Of a stretch of DNA of 64,000 nt, positions 20,888-29,583 are shown one piece after another. Origin of the DNA: Clostridia bacterium (lineage in GTDB: Bacteria > Bacillota > Clostridia > Christensenellales > Aristaeellaceae). Location of the stretch: NCBI GenBank assembly GCA_017527065.1, contig JAFXQO010000074.1, positions 87,150 through 151,149 on the forward strand, given 5' to 3'. Every line of letters starts with the position of its first letter. The first letter of the stretch is position 1. Made by a program: the position numbers and the translations under genes. The notes beneath the pieces were generated by a model, which saw nothing but the letters and a program-made list of their open reading frames with translations, had not been told where the DNA came from and did no database searches.

Positions 20888-21190
20888 ATGGATAAGAAAT
20901 CGAGGCTTTGGTCTATTCTGAGCTACATCACCTGGATCGGCTGGATTATCGCCTTTGTGAAGCACGACAAGGACGACAAGCTGGTGCGCCGCCACCTGAA
21001 CCAGGCGCTGGTGCTGAACATCATTGAAACCGTCGGCGGCGCCATCGCGAAGTGGGGCGGGCTGTTCGCCATCGTCGGCGAGGTGATCGACATCGCCGCG
21101 CTGGTGCTGTTCATCATGGGCATAGCGCGCGCCGCGAAGATGAGCGACGAGCCGCTGCCGATCATCGGTGAAATCAACCTGCTTAGCTGA
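20888..21190 (+). CDS. Small membrane protein (DUF4870-like)
   Basis: A 100-residue protein with a short charged start (MDKKSRLW), one hydrophobic helix at about 9-24, a basic loop (KHDKDDKLVRRHLNQAL), then two hydrophobic segments (about 40-80). The pattern with KLVRRHLNQAL in the loop is that of DUF4870/Tic20-like small membrane proteins. Function unknown. ATG 20888 has GGGAAGGGAAG upstream. Confidence 0.65.
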   Translation: MDKKSRLWSILSYITWIGWIIAFVKHDKDDKLVRRHLNQALVLNIIETVGGAIAKWGGLFAIVGEVIDIAALVLFIMGIARAAKMSDEPLPIIGEINLLS

Positions 21191-21204
21191 CAGCGGAGCG
21201 CGCC

Positions 21205-21801
21205 ATGAAGGGCACCAGAGATTTCTACGACAGGACCGCGCCCGACTGGGCGGCGCGCGGCTACGCGAACGACGACATCCCCTGCCTGGCTGATTTTGCG
21301 GCGCAATACGCCCCCGGCGGCCGCATCCTCGACCTGTGCTGCGGCTGCGGCTACGACGCGCACCGCCTCCGCGCCCTGGGCTATGACGTGGTGGGAATCG
21401 ACTTCAGCGAAGAGAGCCTCAGGATCGCCCGGGAAAAGAACCCGGCGCTGACATTTTACAACGACGACATTCTGAACGACTATTCCTATGTGGGCAAGGT
21501 CGACGCGGTGATCGTGGTCGCCGGGCTGGTTCACGTCGAGGCGGAGAAGCTGTCCCTGGCGTTCTCGCGGATGCGGGCCGTCATCAGGGACGGGGGCGGG
21601 CTGTTCGTCACCGTGCGGGAAGGGAAAGGCCGGCTGGAGGAACGCAGCGTCGCGGTCATCGACGGCGAGACCTACGACCGCAACTTCATCGGCCACACGC
21701 TGGAAGAACTGAAAACCGCCGCCGCGGGCCTGTTCCGCTTCGAGCGGGAAATGGGCTGGGACGGCACGGACTGGCATAATTACGTTTTCATTGCCGTATG
21801 A
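21205..21801 (+). CDS. Class I SAM-dependent methyltransferase
   Basis: A 198-residue methyltransferase of the UbiE/Methyltransf_25 type. Motif I is ILDLCCGCGYDAHRL, the ribose-binding acid is in VVGIDFSEESL, and DAVIVVAGLVHV is motif IV. Substrate cannot be predicted; this group modifies small molecules. It starts 14 bases after the membrane-protein gene and ends at a strong shared terminator. Confidence 0.85.
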   Translation: MKGTRDFYDRTAPDWAARGYANDDIPCLADFAAQYAPGGRILDLCCGCGYDAHRLRALGYDVVGIDFSEESLRIAREKNPALTFYNDDILNDYSYVGKVDAVIVVAGLVHVEAEKLSLAFSRMRAVIRDGGGLFVTVREGKGRLEERSVAVIDGETYDRNFIGHTLEELKTAAAGLFRFEREMGWDGTDWHNYVFIAV

Positions 21802-21817
21802 ATTGCGCATCAAGATG

Positions 21818-21859
21818 AAGCGCCCCCGCCGGGGATTTCTCCGGCGGGGCGCTCGTTTT
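21818..21859. terminator. Terminator hairpin between convergent genes
   Basis: GCGCCCCCGCCGG (21820-21832) pairs with CCGGCGGGGCGC (21841-21852), followed by TCGTTTTC on the plus strand. It closes the methyltransferase group and sits at the end of the convergent membrane-protein gene. Confidence 0.8.
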
Positions 21860-22323
21860 CATTTGAGCCGTTCCTGGATGTAGGATTTCATGAATGCCAT
21901 GTCCTCCGGGGGCACGTAGACGGTGTAGGTCGTGATGCCGCTCTTGATCCAGAAGGCGTTTTTGTCGACCGATATGTCCTTGATGCGCTTGAAGCCGATG
22001 AAGGCGTCGCCGCCCTTGGTGGCGTGCTTGTGGCGGATGTATTCATCGTCCATCTCGTAGCAGCGGGTGTCCCAGCCCAGCGTCAGCCAGCCGATCAGCG
22101 CCGGCAGGCCCACCATCATGGCGTACAGTATGAGAAGGTAGAGGAGCACCTGCGTTCCGATCAGCGCGAACATGATCAGCGCGATGACCGTCGTGACGGC
22201 CAGGGAGATGCCGATCATGGCATGAAAGTGCTCCTTCGCCTGCTCGCGGGAGAGCGTGTAGCGCCAGCGGTAGACGCCGTCCTCGCACAGTGTGACGCGG
22301 TCCGGATAATCCACGGCATTCAC
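21859..22323 (-). CDS. Two-TM membrane protein with PH-like tail
   Basis: A 154-residue protein: a cytoplasmic N terminus (about 1-35), two hydrophobic helices (about 37-55 and 60-82) and a soluble C terminus of about 70 residues. The C-terminal region (YEMDDEYIRHKHA, IGFKRIKDISVDKNAFWIKSG, YTVYVPPEDMAFMKSYI) resembles bacterial PH-like membrane proteins (YcxB/bPH2). Function unknown. Its start overlaps the stop of the nitrilase-GDPD gene (ATGA), so the two are translationally coupled. Confidence 0.7.
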   Translation of the reverse strand: MNAVDYPDRVTLCEDGVYRWRYTLSREQAKEHFHAMIGISLAVTTVIALIMFALIGTQVLLYLLILYAMMVGLPALIGWLTLGWDTRCYEMDDEYIRHKHATKGGDAFIGFKRIKDISVDKNAFWIKSGITTYTVYVPPEDMAFMKSYIQERLK

Positions 22324-23948
22324 CTCTCTTTGACGTGCGCCCGCACGGCGTTCGACACCCGCAGGTAGTCGTTGGTGAGGATGCAGTCGATGCCCATGTC
22401 GATGTAACGCACGGCCTCGTCCGGGTCGTCGGCGAAGAACACGTTGGTGAGGATGCCGTTTGCCTTTGCGTAGTCCACCGAGGACTGGTCGAAGTAAGGC
22501 TTGAACAGCTGCACCTTCTGCGCGCCCAGGGCCAGCGCCCGGTCGGTCATGCGGAGCATGTCGGTCTTGTTGCCGTCCCAGCCCACGCAGCGGTTGATCT
22601 CCGGGGCGATTTCGTGGAATCCGGCCAGCCGCCTGTCGCTGGAGGACATCATGTAGCAGTGCTTTTCCGCGCCGTACTGGCGGATCAGGCCGGCGATCTC
22701 CTCAAACATGGGGTCGTCGTCCTCGCGGTCCCAGATTTTCACATGGATGTTCATGATGGTCGTGCAGGCGAATTTCTTCAGGATGTCCTCGAAGCGGATG
22801 ATCCTGAGCCCCTCGTAGGGCGCGCCGGTCTTTACGCCGAAATCGAAGGCCTGGAGTTCCTCGAAGGTGTAGTCGTCGATGCGGCCCGCGCCGGTGGAGA
22901 CGCGCTCCAGCGTGTTGTCATGGGAGGACACCAGCACGCCGTCTTTGGTCCTCCAGATGTCGAACTCGATCTCCTCCGCGCCCAGCGCCACCGCCGCGCC
23001 GAAGGCGGGCATGCTGTTCTCCGGGGCGATGGAGTTGAAGCCCCGGTGCGCGCAAATGCGCGGGTAGGGCAGATGATCGTCGTCCGGCAGCGTCATGCTG
23101 CCCGCCGGGCGGTAGAGCCAGGGGCGGCGGCCCTCGTCGATGTACTGCCAGTGGGCCTTCATCGCGCCCTTGAAGCCCGCGGGCTTCATGTACTTCTTCT
23201 TCGGGTCGATCTCGGCCACGCCCAGGCCCACGTCGTTTTTCATGTTCAGCAGCATTTCGCCCTCGGGGGACACCACCATGCTGCACCCGCACACCTTTGA
23301 TTCCGCGCCCATGGACACTGCGGAGCGGATGAGATAGGCGTTCGTGTTGTAGCAGAGGAAGCGGCCGATGGTCTCCAGCGCCGCGTGGGTGTCGGTGCGC
23401 TGGTGCGAACAGCCGATGATGAGGTCCACGTTCTGCCGCGCCAGCGCGGGGAACATCTCGTACATGTAGAAGTCGTAGCAGGTCATGAACCCGATGCGCA
23501 GCCCTTCAGCCTCGATGACATAGGGCGGGGCGTATTCGTAGCTGTAGGCGCAGTCGAGTTCATTGCCGCCCTGAGCGGCGGCCTTCACCTCGCTGGGGGC
23601 GGGATGCGCCTTCAAATACACGCCGATCTCATGGCCCTCGCGGTCGAAGGCGTGGGTGGCGTTGGCGAAGCCGCGTCCGGTCTTCTGGGCGTAGTTGGCG
23701 AACAGGAGCGCGCGGCAGCGCCTCGCGGTCTCGGCGGCCTTCGCGGCGATGATGGGATTGTACTTCTCCACGCAGGCGTGGAAGGCCGCCGCGTCCGGCG
23801 TGGCCACGGGCACGTCGCAGTATTCGGGCAGCACGATCAAGTCCATCGCCTCGTCGCACCGGTCGATGAGCGCGATCATCTCGCGGAAGCACGCCTCCGC
23901 GTCAGCCCAGTCCATCGAGTAGCGCGGCTGAATGACGCAAACCTTCAT
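22320..23948 (-). CDS. Nitrilase/amidohydrolase - GDPD fusion protein
   Basis: A 542-residue two-domain enzyme. Residues 1 to about 265 form a carbon-nitrogen hydrolase with the triad Glu42 (VLPEYCD), Lys113 (YLKAHP) and Cys157 (MTCYDF). Residues about 297-542 form a glycerophosphodiester phosphodiesterase: AHRG (300-303), Glu310-Asn311, Glu328 with Asp330, and His343 in SSHDNTLERVS. One part should hydrolyse a C-N bond (amide or nitrile), the other a glycerophosphodiester, releasing glycerol-3-phosphate. Cytoplasmic, with no signal peptide. The linker is short and both active sites are intact, so it may process one compound carrying both bonds. A strong promoter lies just upstream. Confidence 0.85.
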   Translation of the reverse strand: MKVCVIQPRYSMDWADAEACFREMIALIDRCDEAMDLIVLPEYCDVPVATPDAAAFHACVEKYNPIIAAKAAETARRCRALLFANYAQKTGRGFANATHAFDREGHEIGVYLKAHPAPSEVKAAAQGGNELDCAYSYEYAPPYVIEAEGLRIGFMTCYDFYMYEMFPALARQNVDLIIGCSHQRTDTHAALETIGRFLCYNTNAYLIRSAVSMGAESKVCGCSMVVSPEGEMLLNMKNDVGLGVAEIDPKKKYMKPAGFKGAMKAHWQYIDEGRRPWLYRPAGSMTLPDDDHLPYPRICAHRGFNSIAPENSMPAFGAAVALGAEEIEFDIWRTKDGVLVSSHDNTLERVSTGAGRIDDYTFEELQAFDFGVKTGAPYEGLRIIRFEDILKKFACTTIMNIHVKIWDREDDDPMFEEIAGLIRQYGAEKHCYMMSSSDRRLAGFHEIAPEINRCVGWDGNKTDMLRMTDRALALGAQKVQLFKPYFDQSSVDYAKANGILTNVFFADDPDEAVRYIDMGIDCILTNDYLRVSNAVRAHVKER

Positions 23949-24002
23949 GGTGAATTCTCCTTCCCCGGTATGTCCTTTTTCCGATACCCCGTTGTTTCCT
24001 TT

Positions 24003-24031
24003 ATTCTATTGAATCGCCCGGCCTTTGTCAA
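24003..24031 (-). promoter_or_regulatory. Sigma-A-type promoter of the nitrilase-GDPD operon
   Basis: On the minus strand TTGACA (24031-24026) matches the -35 consensus exactly and TAGAAT (24008-24003) follows after 17 bases. Confidence 0.7.
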
Positions 24032-24089
24032 GGGCGCGGCGAATGCTGTATTCAGGTTAAATCACGCCGATAAAATTGCTTTTCAATAC

Positions 24090-24108
24090 TATAATGGTAT
24101 ATTATAAT
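24090..24108 (+). promoter_or_regulatory. AT-rich -10 region before the Na/Pi transporter gene
   Basis: Two exact TATAAT boxes lie at 24090-24095 and 24103-24108, within an AT-rich stretch. No good -35 sits at 17 bases from either, so the exact promoter is uncertain. Confidence 0.4.
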
Positions 24109-24167
24109 AGGTGAGGAGACAGACCGGGCGGTTTTCCAAAGAACAAATGAATGGCGGTGATTGATCG

Positions 24168-25937
24168 ATGACAGTGTCCGACGTCATTTCCCTTCTGAGC
24201 GGCATCGCGCTGTTCCTGTTCGGCATGAGCCTGATGGGCGACGGACTGAAGAAGGTGTCCGGCAACAGGCTGGAGCCGATCCTGTATCGCCTGTCCAACA
24301 CGCTGCCGCGGGGCGTGCTGCTGGGCACGGGCGTCACCGCGGTGATCCAGTCCTCCTGCGCCACCGCCGTGATGACCGTTGGCTTCGTCAACTCCGGCAT
24401 GATGAAGGTGCGCCAGGCCATCAGCGTCATACTGGGCGCGATTCTGGGCACGAGCATCACCGGGTGGGTGATCTGCCTGAGCTACATCGAGGGCGCGGGC
24501 AGCATGGCGAAGCTGGCCTCCACGGCCACGCTGACCGGCCTGGTGGCCGTGGTCGGCATCGGGCTGCGCATGTTCTCCAAGAAGCAGGCCACGCGGCACG
24601 TGGGCGACATCATGATGGGCTTCGCGGTGCTGATGTTCGGCATGAGCGCCATGAGCCAGGCCGTGCGGCCGCTGGGCGACGCGCCCTGGTTTACGGCCAT
24701 ACTCACCGGCATGTCGCACCCGCTGCTGGGCATCCTGACGGGCGCGCTGTTTACGGCGCTTTTGCAGTCCGCCTCGGCGGCGGTCGGTATCGTTCAGGCG
24801 CTGTCTCTGACCGGCGCGATCACCTTCAGCGCCGCCTGGCCGCTGCTGATGGGCATCTGCATCGGCGCGTCGGCCCCCGTGCTGTTTTCCGCCATCGGCG
24901 CGAATCTGGACGGCCGCCGCACGGCGTTGGTATATCCCGTGGCGACGGGCATCGGCGTGGCGTTCACCGCGGCGGTGTTCTACGGGCTCAACGCGTCGCT
25001 GTCCTTCGGCTTTATGGACCTGGTGGTGAATCCCTTTTCGATCGCGTTCATCAACACCGTGATGCGCCTGGTGATCACGCTGGTGCTGCTGCCGCTGGTC
25101 GCCGCGCTGGAGAAGATCGTGCGCGCGCTGGTTCCGGGCGCCGCCACGGAGGCGGAGGCCGATCCCGGCATCCGCCTGGAGGAGCGCTTCATCGAGTACC
25201 CGGCGCTGGCCATCGAGCAGAGCCGCATCACCATCGGCGAAATGGCCGAGACCTCCGAAAAGGCCATCACCGAGGCGTTCAACCTGGTCTCGGATTACAG
25301 CGAGAAGGGCTTCAACGCGGTGAAGAGCATGGAGAATCTGGTCGACAAATACGAGGACAGCCTGGGCACGTACCTGGTGAAGCTGACCGGCCGCGAGATG
25401 ACCGGGAAGCAGAAGGACGAGCTGTCCGAGTTTTTGCACACGTTGTCCGACTTCGAGCGCATCTCGGACCACGCGCTGAACCTGGCGGGCAGCGCGCAGG
25501 AGATGCACGAAAAGGGCGTCGCCTTCTCCGCGGGCGCGGCGCACGAGCTGGACGTGCTCTCCGCGGCGGTGAGCCAGGTGGTGAGCATGACGGTGACGGC
25601 CTTCCGCGAGCGCGACCTCGCCCTGGCCGGGCGCGTGGAGCCGCTGGAGGCGTTCATCGACGACCTGTGCGACCGCATGAAGCTGAACCACGTGACGCGG
25701 CTGCAGAAGGGCGTGTGCACCATTCACCAGGGCTTCGTGTTCAACGACATCGTGACCAACTGCGAGCGCGTGTCCGACCACTGCTCGAACATCGCCGTGG
25801 CCATGATCGAGCTGAACGGCGACGAGTTCCAGACCCACGAATACCTGAACACCCTGCGCGAGACCGAAACGGACCGCTTCAAGGTGGCCTACGAGGAGTA
25901 TTCAAAGCACTTCGCCATCGAAAACCTGACGGAGTGA
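24168..25937 (+). CDS. Na/Pi-cotransporter family protein with PhoU-like domain
   Basis: A 589-residue membrane protein of the NptA/YjbB group. The two inverted NaPi-II repeats carry the QSS-type motifs VIQSSCATAV (near residue 63) and LLQSASAAVG (near 202) within about nine membrane segments. From about residue 345 the protein is cytoplasmic, with two PhoU-like helical bundles (FERISDHALNLA and CERVSDHCSNIA carry the typical E-x-x-SDH metal-binding pattern). Members export or import phosphate with sodium; some also control nucleotide second messengers. It is transcribed alone, and nearby pho genes are absent. Confidence 0.9.
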   Translation: MTVSDVISLLSGIALFLFGMSLMGDGLKKVSGNRLEPILYRLSNTLPRGVLLGTGVTAVIQSSCATAVMTVGFVNSGMMKVRQAISVILGAILGTSITGWVICLSYIEGAGSMAKLASTATLTGLVAVVGIGLRMFSKKQATRHVGDIMMGFAVLMFGMSAMSQAVRPLGDAPWFTAILTGMSHPLLGILTGALFTALLQSASAAVGIVQALSLTGAITFSAAWPLLMGICIGASAPVLFSAIGANLDGRRTALVYPVATGIGVAFTAAVFYGLNASLSFGFMDLVVNPFSIAFINTVMRLVITLVLLPLVAALEKIVRALVPGAATEAEADPGIRLEERFIEYPALAIEQSRITIGEMAETSEKAITEAFNLVSDYSEKGFNAVKSMENLVDKYEDSLGTYLVKLTGREMTGKQKDELSEFLHTLSDFERISDHALNLAGSAQEMHEKGVAFSAGAAHELDVLSAAVSQVVSMTVTAFRERDLALAGRVEPLEAFIDDLCDRMKLNHVTRLQKGVCTIHQGFVFNDIVTNCERVSDHCSNIAVAMIELNGDEFQTHEYLNTLRETETDRFKVAYEEYSKHFAIENLTE

Positions 25938-25999
25938 AACGTGATTTTCGGATAATCAATGTCTCATGGTTTTCACTGGGTCAACGACATATGTGGTAA

Positions 26000-26130
26000 G
26001 AAACCTCTTCCCCCTGCCCCCTTCCCCGCTCTTCGCGGGGACGGGGGATAGTTTGTTTGTGGGCTTCGCCCACACTGAGCAGGGCTGCCGCCCTGCACCT
26101 GCTTTTGGCAAACGCAGGGGAAGAGGTTCC
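26000..26130. repeat. MITE-like element with 15-17 bp inverted ends
   Basis: Left end AAACCTCTTCCCCCTGC (26001-26017 region) and right end GCAGGGGAAGAGGTTCC (26114-26130) are inverted copies. Inside are three hairpins: CCCCGCTCTTCGCGGGG, GTGGGCTTCGCCCAC and GCAGGGCTGCCGCCCTGC. There is no coding capacity. It lies between convergent genes and may also stop transcription. Confidence 0.75.
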
Positions 26131-26157
26131 TTGTCACGATGGCCGCCAGACCTTTTT

Positions 26158-27300
26158 TCATTCTACAGCCCCGAACACGCGCTTTACGGCGTCGAGGTAG
26201 CCGTAGCCGTAGAGGCTGTCCGGCTGGAGGTAGCTGGTCTCCGTCCACTCGTTCCAGCTGTTGATGGTGACGAGCGGAGGCCGGTCCGGGTGGGCGTCTA
26301 TCCAGTCGCGCGCCATGACGAGGGCCTTCTCGATCCGCTCCGGCCCGCAGTTTCTCATGATGCCGGGGCGGAAGTCCGTGAAGCGGGGGTTGTTGTCCCA
26401 GCCCACGCTGACGTGCGGGAAATAGGGGAAGGGGAACGCGCGCTCCAGGCGCTGCCACTCCGCGCGCACGTTGGGCAGCACGGCTTCGTAGTCGCGGTCG
26501 ATGTCTGTGAAGTGCACGAACTGGTAGTGGGTGCAGCTGTCAAAGCCCAGCGCGCCGAACCGGGCGGCGGGCACGTCGCGGCCGCCGTCCACGCCGCTGA
26601 CGTTGGTGGCCTTCTCGCTCCACATGGTGAACTGCAGATGCAGCCCCGGCAGGCCGCTGCGCACGCATTCCCCTCGGAACCAGTCGATGGCGCGCTTCGC
26701 CCCGTCCGGGCCGCCGAGGCCCTCGACCAGGCGCGGCACGTCGTAGATCATGAACACGGGCTTTCCGTCGATGGTGTAGTAGTTGGGCTGGGTGAAATAG
26801 CGTTCAATGACGCGCCGCATGGCGCGCCTGAACTCCTCGGGCGGCTGGGCGCCCTGCCAGATCACGGTGTTCACCGTGGAGGAAATGCGCTTGTCCCACA
26901 GGGTGTTCGCGTCGTGGTTGGCCCACATGAGGTAGAAGCGCATGTCGCGGCAGTTCCTGGCCTTCAAAAAGCCGTCGTTCAGGCAGTTCTCCAGGAACGG
27001 GCGGCGGTCGTACCAGTACCAGTCGTAGATGAACACGTTCACGCCGTGGCCGAGCGCCTGGCCGATCTCCATCTCCATCACGGCCGGATCGGCCTCGTTC
27101 ACGTAGCCCCACAGGGGCGTCCTGGGCCAGGTGTGGCCGGGGAATTTCGCCTGCGCCGATTTGACCGACTGCCATTCGCCCATGCCCTCCGGCCAGAACA
27201 TGCGGGCGCGGGGCTCGTCGCCGGTGTAGGCCGGCCAGATGTAGGCCGCCACGTCGTAACGCTTCCCGTTCGTATTATTAATAGGAAACACTCCTTTCAA
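26158..27300 (-). CDS. WbsX / GH99-like domain protein
   Basis: Up to 380 residues. YDVAAYIWPAYTGDE at the start, NVFIYDWYWYDRRPFLE, RFYLMWANHD, and NSWNEWTETSYLQPD with YGYGYLDAVKR at the end are the hallmarks of the GH99-like WbsX family, found in polysaccharide biosynthesis and glycan degradation loci. The GH99 fold is an endo-alpha-mannanase fold; activity here is unknown. The start is unclear: the frame opens with TTG at 27300, but the only ribosome site (AAAGGAG, 27297-27291) lies inside that reading and fits an ATT codon at 27282. No signal peptide is present. Confidence 0.8.
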   Translation of the reverse strand: MKGVFPINNTNGKRYDVAAYIWPAYTGDEPRARMFWPEGMGEWQSVKSAQAKFPGHTWPRTPLWGYVNEADPAVMEMEIGQALGHGVNVFIYDWYWYDRRPFLENCLNDGFLKARNCRDMRFYLMWANHDANTLWDKRISSTVNTVIWQGAQPPEEFRRAMRRVIERYFTQPNYYTIDGKPVFMIYDVPRLVEGLGGPDGAKRAIDWFRGECVRSGLPGLHLQFTMWSEKATNVSGVDGGRDVPAARFGALGFDSCTHYQFVHFTDIDRDYEAVLPNVRAEWQRLERAFPFPYFPHVSVGWDNNPRFTDFRPGIMRNCGPERIEKALVMARDWIDAHPDRPPLVTINSWNEWTETSYLQPDSLYGYGYLDAVKRVFGAVE

Positions 27301-27413
27301 AAAACGCCTGTGTGTCTTTTCGCCGCGGGAGGGGAGAAATCCTTCTAAGGGGATGAAAAGGAGAAATCGCCTCTACTTTTTACGCAAAAACAACGAATTA
27401 ACCGAAAAAACGC

Positions 27414-27442
27414 TTGTGTATGGATCGCGGATCGGTTATAAT
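27414..27442 (+). promoter_or_regulatory. Promoter of the ribosomal S10-spc-alpha operon
   Basis: TTGTGT (27414-27419) and TATAAT (27437-27442) are 17 bases apart. No other comparably good promoter was seen before the operon's end at 43329. Confidence 0.65.
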
Positions 27443-27449
27443 ATCAAAG

Positions 27450-27649
27450 TCTGCGGTATGCAGATACTTGTGCGCGATTTGCCGGAAGGGAAGCCTGCGT
27501 TTCCCGGCGCACAGGGAGGGATGAACCGGAAGGTTGCGGGAACATCCCGGTAATTTCCGGGGACCAGTCCGCTAATCGGGCGACGGGGCTCATGCGCCGT
27601 CGTAAAAAAAGAAAAGGGCACGCCCGGCAGCGTGTGCATGAGTTCAGAA
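27450..27649 (+). promoter_or_regulatory. Long structured 5' leader of rpsJ
   Basis: About 210 bases of untranslated leader lie between the promoter and rpsJ. Paired segments include TGTGCGC (27470s) with GCGCACA (27510s) and CGACGG with CCGTCG (27579-27603). In other bacteria the S10 leader binds L4 to repress the operon; the leader is a candidate for such control, although the structure does not match a form I can name. From 27301 to 27661 no other gene is credible. Confidence 0.4.
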
Positions 27650-27661
27650 GGAGGAAACCCA

Positions 27662-27970
27662 ATGGCCAACCAGAAAATCAGGATCAAGCTCAAGGCCTAC
27701 GAGCACACTGTCATCGACCAGTCCGCTGCTCGCATCGTCGAGGCCGCGAAGCGCACCAAGGCCCGCGTCAGCGGCCCGATCCCGCTCCCCACTGAGAAGG
27801 AGATCGTGACCATCCTGCGCTCCCCGCACAAGCACAAGGACAGCCGCGAGCAGTTTGAGATGAGGACGCACAAGCGCCTGATCGACATCCTGAATCCCAC
27901 GCCCCAGACGATGGACGCGCTGACCAAGCTGGATCTGCCGGCCGGCGTCGAAATCGAGATCAAGCTGTAA
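27662..27970 (+). CDS. rpsJ: Ribosomal protein S10 (uS10)
   Basis: A 102-residue S10 that opens [12 protein letters not shown] and contains [10 protein letters not shown] and [12 protein letters not shown], all highly conserved. It sits in the 30S head and as NusE also takes part in antitermination complexes. ATG 27662 follows AAGGAGGAAACCC. First gene of the operon, with a long leader. Confidence 0.98.
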   Translation: MANQKIRIKLKAYEHTVIDQSAARIVEAAKRTKARVSGPIPLPTEKEIVTILRSPHKHKDSREQFEMRTHKRLIDILNPTPQTMDALTKLDLPAGVEIEIKL

Positions 27971-27989
27971 CGCTTTTGGAGGTGCAACA

Positions 27990-28631
27990 ATGAACAAGGC
28001 AATACTCGGCAAAAAGATTGGCATGACGCAGATCTTCCTGCAGGACGGTCGTCTCGTGCCGGTCACGGTCGTTGAAGCCGGTCCCTGCGTCGTGACGCAG
28101 GTCAAGACCCAGGCTACCGACGGCTATGAGGCAGTTCAGGTCGGTTTCGGTGAGCTCGCTGAGCAGCGCGCGAAGAAACTGAAGAACAAGCCCGAGCTAG
28201 GCCACTTCGCTAAGGCTGGCGTTCCCGCCACCCGTTATCTGCGCGAGCTGCGCCTGGACGACATCACGCCCTTTAAAGTGGGCGACCAGATCAAGTGCGA
28301 CGTGTTCGCCGAGGGCGACAAGGTCGACGTGTCCGGCATCAGCAAGGGCCACGGCTACACCGGCGCCATCCAGCGCTGGAACCAGCACACCGGCCCCATG
28401 GCCCACGGCTCCAAGTATCATCGCGGCGTCGGCTCTCTGAGCGCGAACTCCGATCCGTCCCGCGTCTTCAAGAACAAGCACATGGCCGGCCAGTACGGCT
28501 CCGAAAAGGTCACTGTTCTGAATCTTGAAGTCATCCGCGTTGACGCCGAGCGCAACCTGCTCCTGATCAAGGGCGCACTGCCCGGAGCCAAGGGCTGCCT
28601 GCTCTTCGTCCGTAATTCGGTCAAGGCTTAA
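27990..28631 (+). CDS. rplC: Ribosomal protein L3 (uL3)
   Basis: A 213-residue L3. [12 protein letters not shown] at the start, [12 protein letters not shown] and [15 protein letters not shown] are the family core, including the loop that reaches toward the peptidyl-transferase centre. It is one of the early assembly proteins of the 50S subunit. It lies 19 bases after rpsJ. Confidence 0.98.
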   Translation: MNKAILGKKIGMTQIFLQDGRLVPVTVVEAGPCVVTQVKTQATDGYEAVQVGFGELAEQRAKKLKNKPELGHFAKAGVPATRYLRELRLDDITPFKVGDQIKCDVFAEGDKVDVSGISKGHGYTGAIQRWNQHTGPMAHGSKYHRGVGSLSANSDPSRVFKNKHMAGQYGSEKVTVLNLEVIRVDAERNLLLIKGALPGAKGCLLFVRNSVKA

Positions 28632-28648
28632 GGAAGGAGGACGAAACA

Positions 28649-29272
28649 ATGCCTAAGGTAGCAGTTCTCAACATGCAGGGCGCCACGGTCGGCGAGATCG
28701 AACTCTCCGACGCGGTATTCGGCGCCGAAATCAATGAAACCGCGATTCACACGGTTGTCCGCGCGCAGCTCAACGCCAAGCGCCAGGGCACGCAGTCCGC
28801 GCTGACCCGCACCGAAGTGCGCGGCGGCGGCCGGAAGATCTATCGCCAGAAGGGCACCGGCAACGCGCGCCATCATGGCCGCAGAGCGCCTCAGTTCACC
28901 CACGGCGGCGTCGTGTTTGCCCCCAAGCCCCGCGACTACCGCATCAAGGTCCTGCGCAAGGTCCGCCGCCTGGCGATGCTGGGCGCCCTGAGCAGCAAGG
29001 TGGCCGAGAACGAAATGATCGTTCTGGATCAGCTCACCCTGAGCGAGGGCAAGACCAAGTTCGTCGCCAAGATGCTCAAGGATCTGGGCGCCACCCGCAA
29101 GGCCCTGATCGTTATGCCGGAGCGCGACGAAAACGTCGTGCGCGCGGCCGCGAACATCCCCGGCGTAAAGACCGCTTACGTCAATACGCTGAACGTGCTG
29201 GACATCCTGAGCTACGATAAGTTCATCGTGACCCAGGAAGCCGTAAAGCTGGTAGAGGAGGTTTACGACTGA
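28649..29272 (+). CDS. rplD: Ribosomal protein L4 (uL4)
   Basis: A 207-residue L4. The extended loop has [19 protein letters not shown] and [15 protein letters not shown], which lines the nascent-peptide exit tunnel. In several bacteria L4 also represses its own operon. The stop codon overlaps the rplW start by one base (TGATG), giving translational coupling. Confidence 0.98.
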   Translation: MPKVAVLNMQGATVGEIELSDAVFGAEINETAIHTVVRAQLNAKRQGTQSALTRTEVRGGGRKIYRQKGTGNARHHGRRAPQFTHGGVVFAPKPRDYRIKVLRKVRRLAMLGALSSKVAENEMIVLDQLTLSEGKTKFVAKMLKDLGATRKALIVMPERDENVVRAAANIPGVKTAYVNTLNVLDILSYDKFIVTQEAVKLVEEVYD

Positions 29273-29568
29273 TGAAATCGCCCTATGACATCATCATTCG
29301 TCCGGTTCTTACCGAAAAGAGCTATGACGGCATGGCTGATAAGAAATATGCTTTTGAAGTGGCGATCAACGCCAACAAGACCGAGATCAAGCAGGCTGTC
29401 GAAGCCATCTTCGATGTTAAGGTCGAATCCGTCAACACCATGCGCACCGAGGGCAAGATGAAGCGGCAGGGCCGCACCCAGGGCCGCCGCCCCGAGCGCA
29501 AGAAGGCTTATGTCAAGCTGACCGAAGGCTCCAAGACCATCGAGTTCTTCGAAGGCATGGCGCAGTAA
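29272..29568 (+). CDS. rplW: Ribosomal protein L23 (uL23)
   Basis: A 98-residue L23 with [32 protein letters not shown] and KVESVNTM. It lies at the exit of the peptide tunnel and docks trigger factor and SRP. It is translationally coupled to rplD. Confidence 0.98.
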   Translation: MKSPYDIIIRPVLTEKSYDGMADKKYAFEVAINANKTEIKQAVEAIFDVKVESVNTMRTEGKMKRQGRTQGRRPERKKAYVKLTEGSKTIEFFEGMAQ

Positions 29569-29583
29569 GGGAGGTAGCAAACA

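Noticed and set aside
27353-27553. Small peptide gene in the rpsJ leader region
   Set aside because: It spans the promoter and shows no family resemblance.
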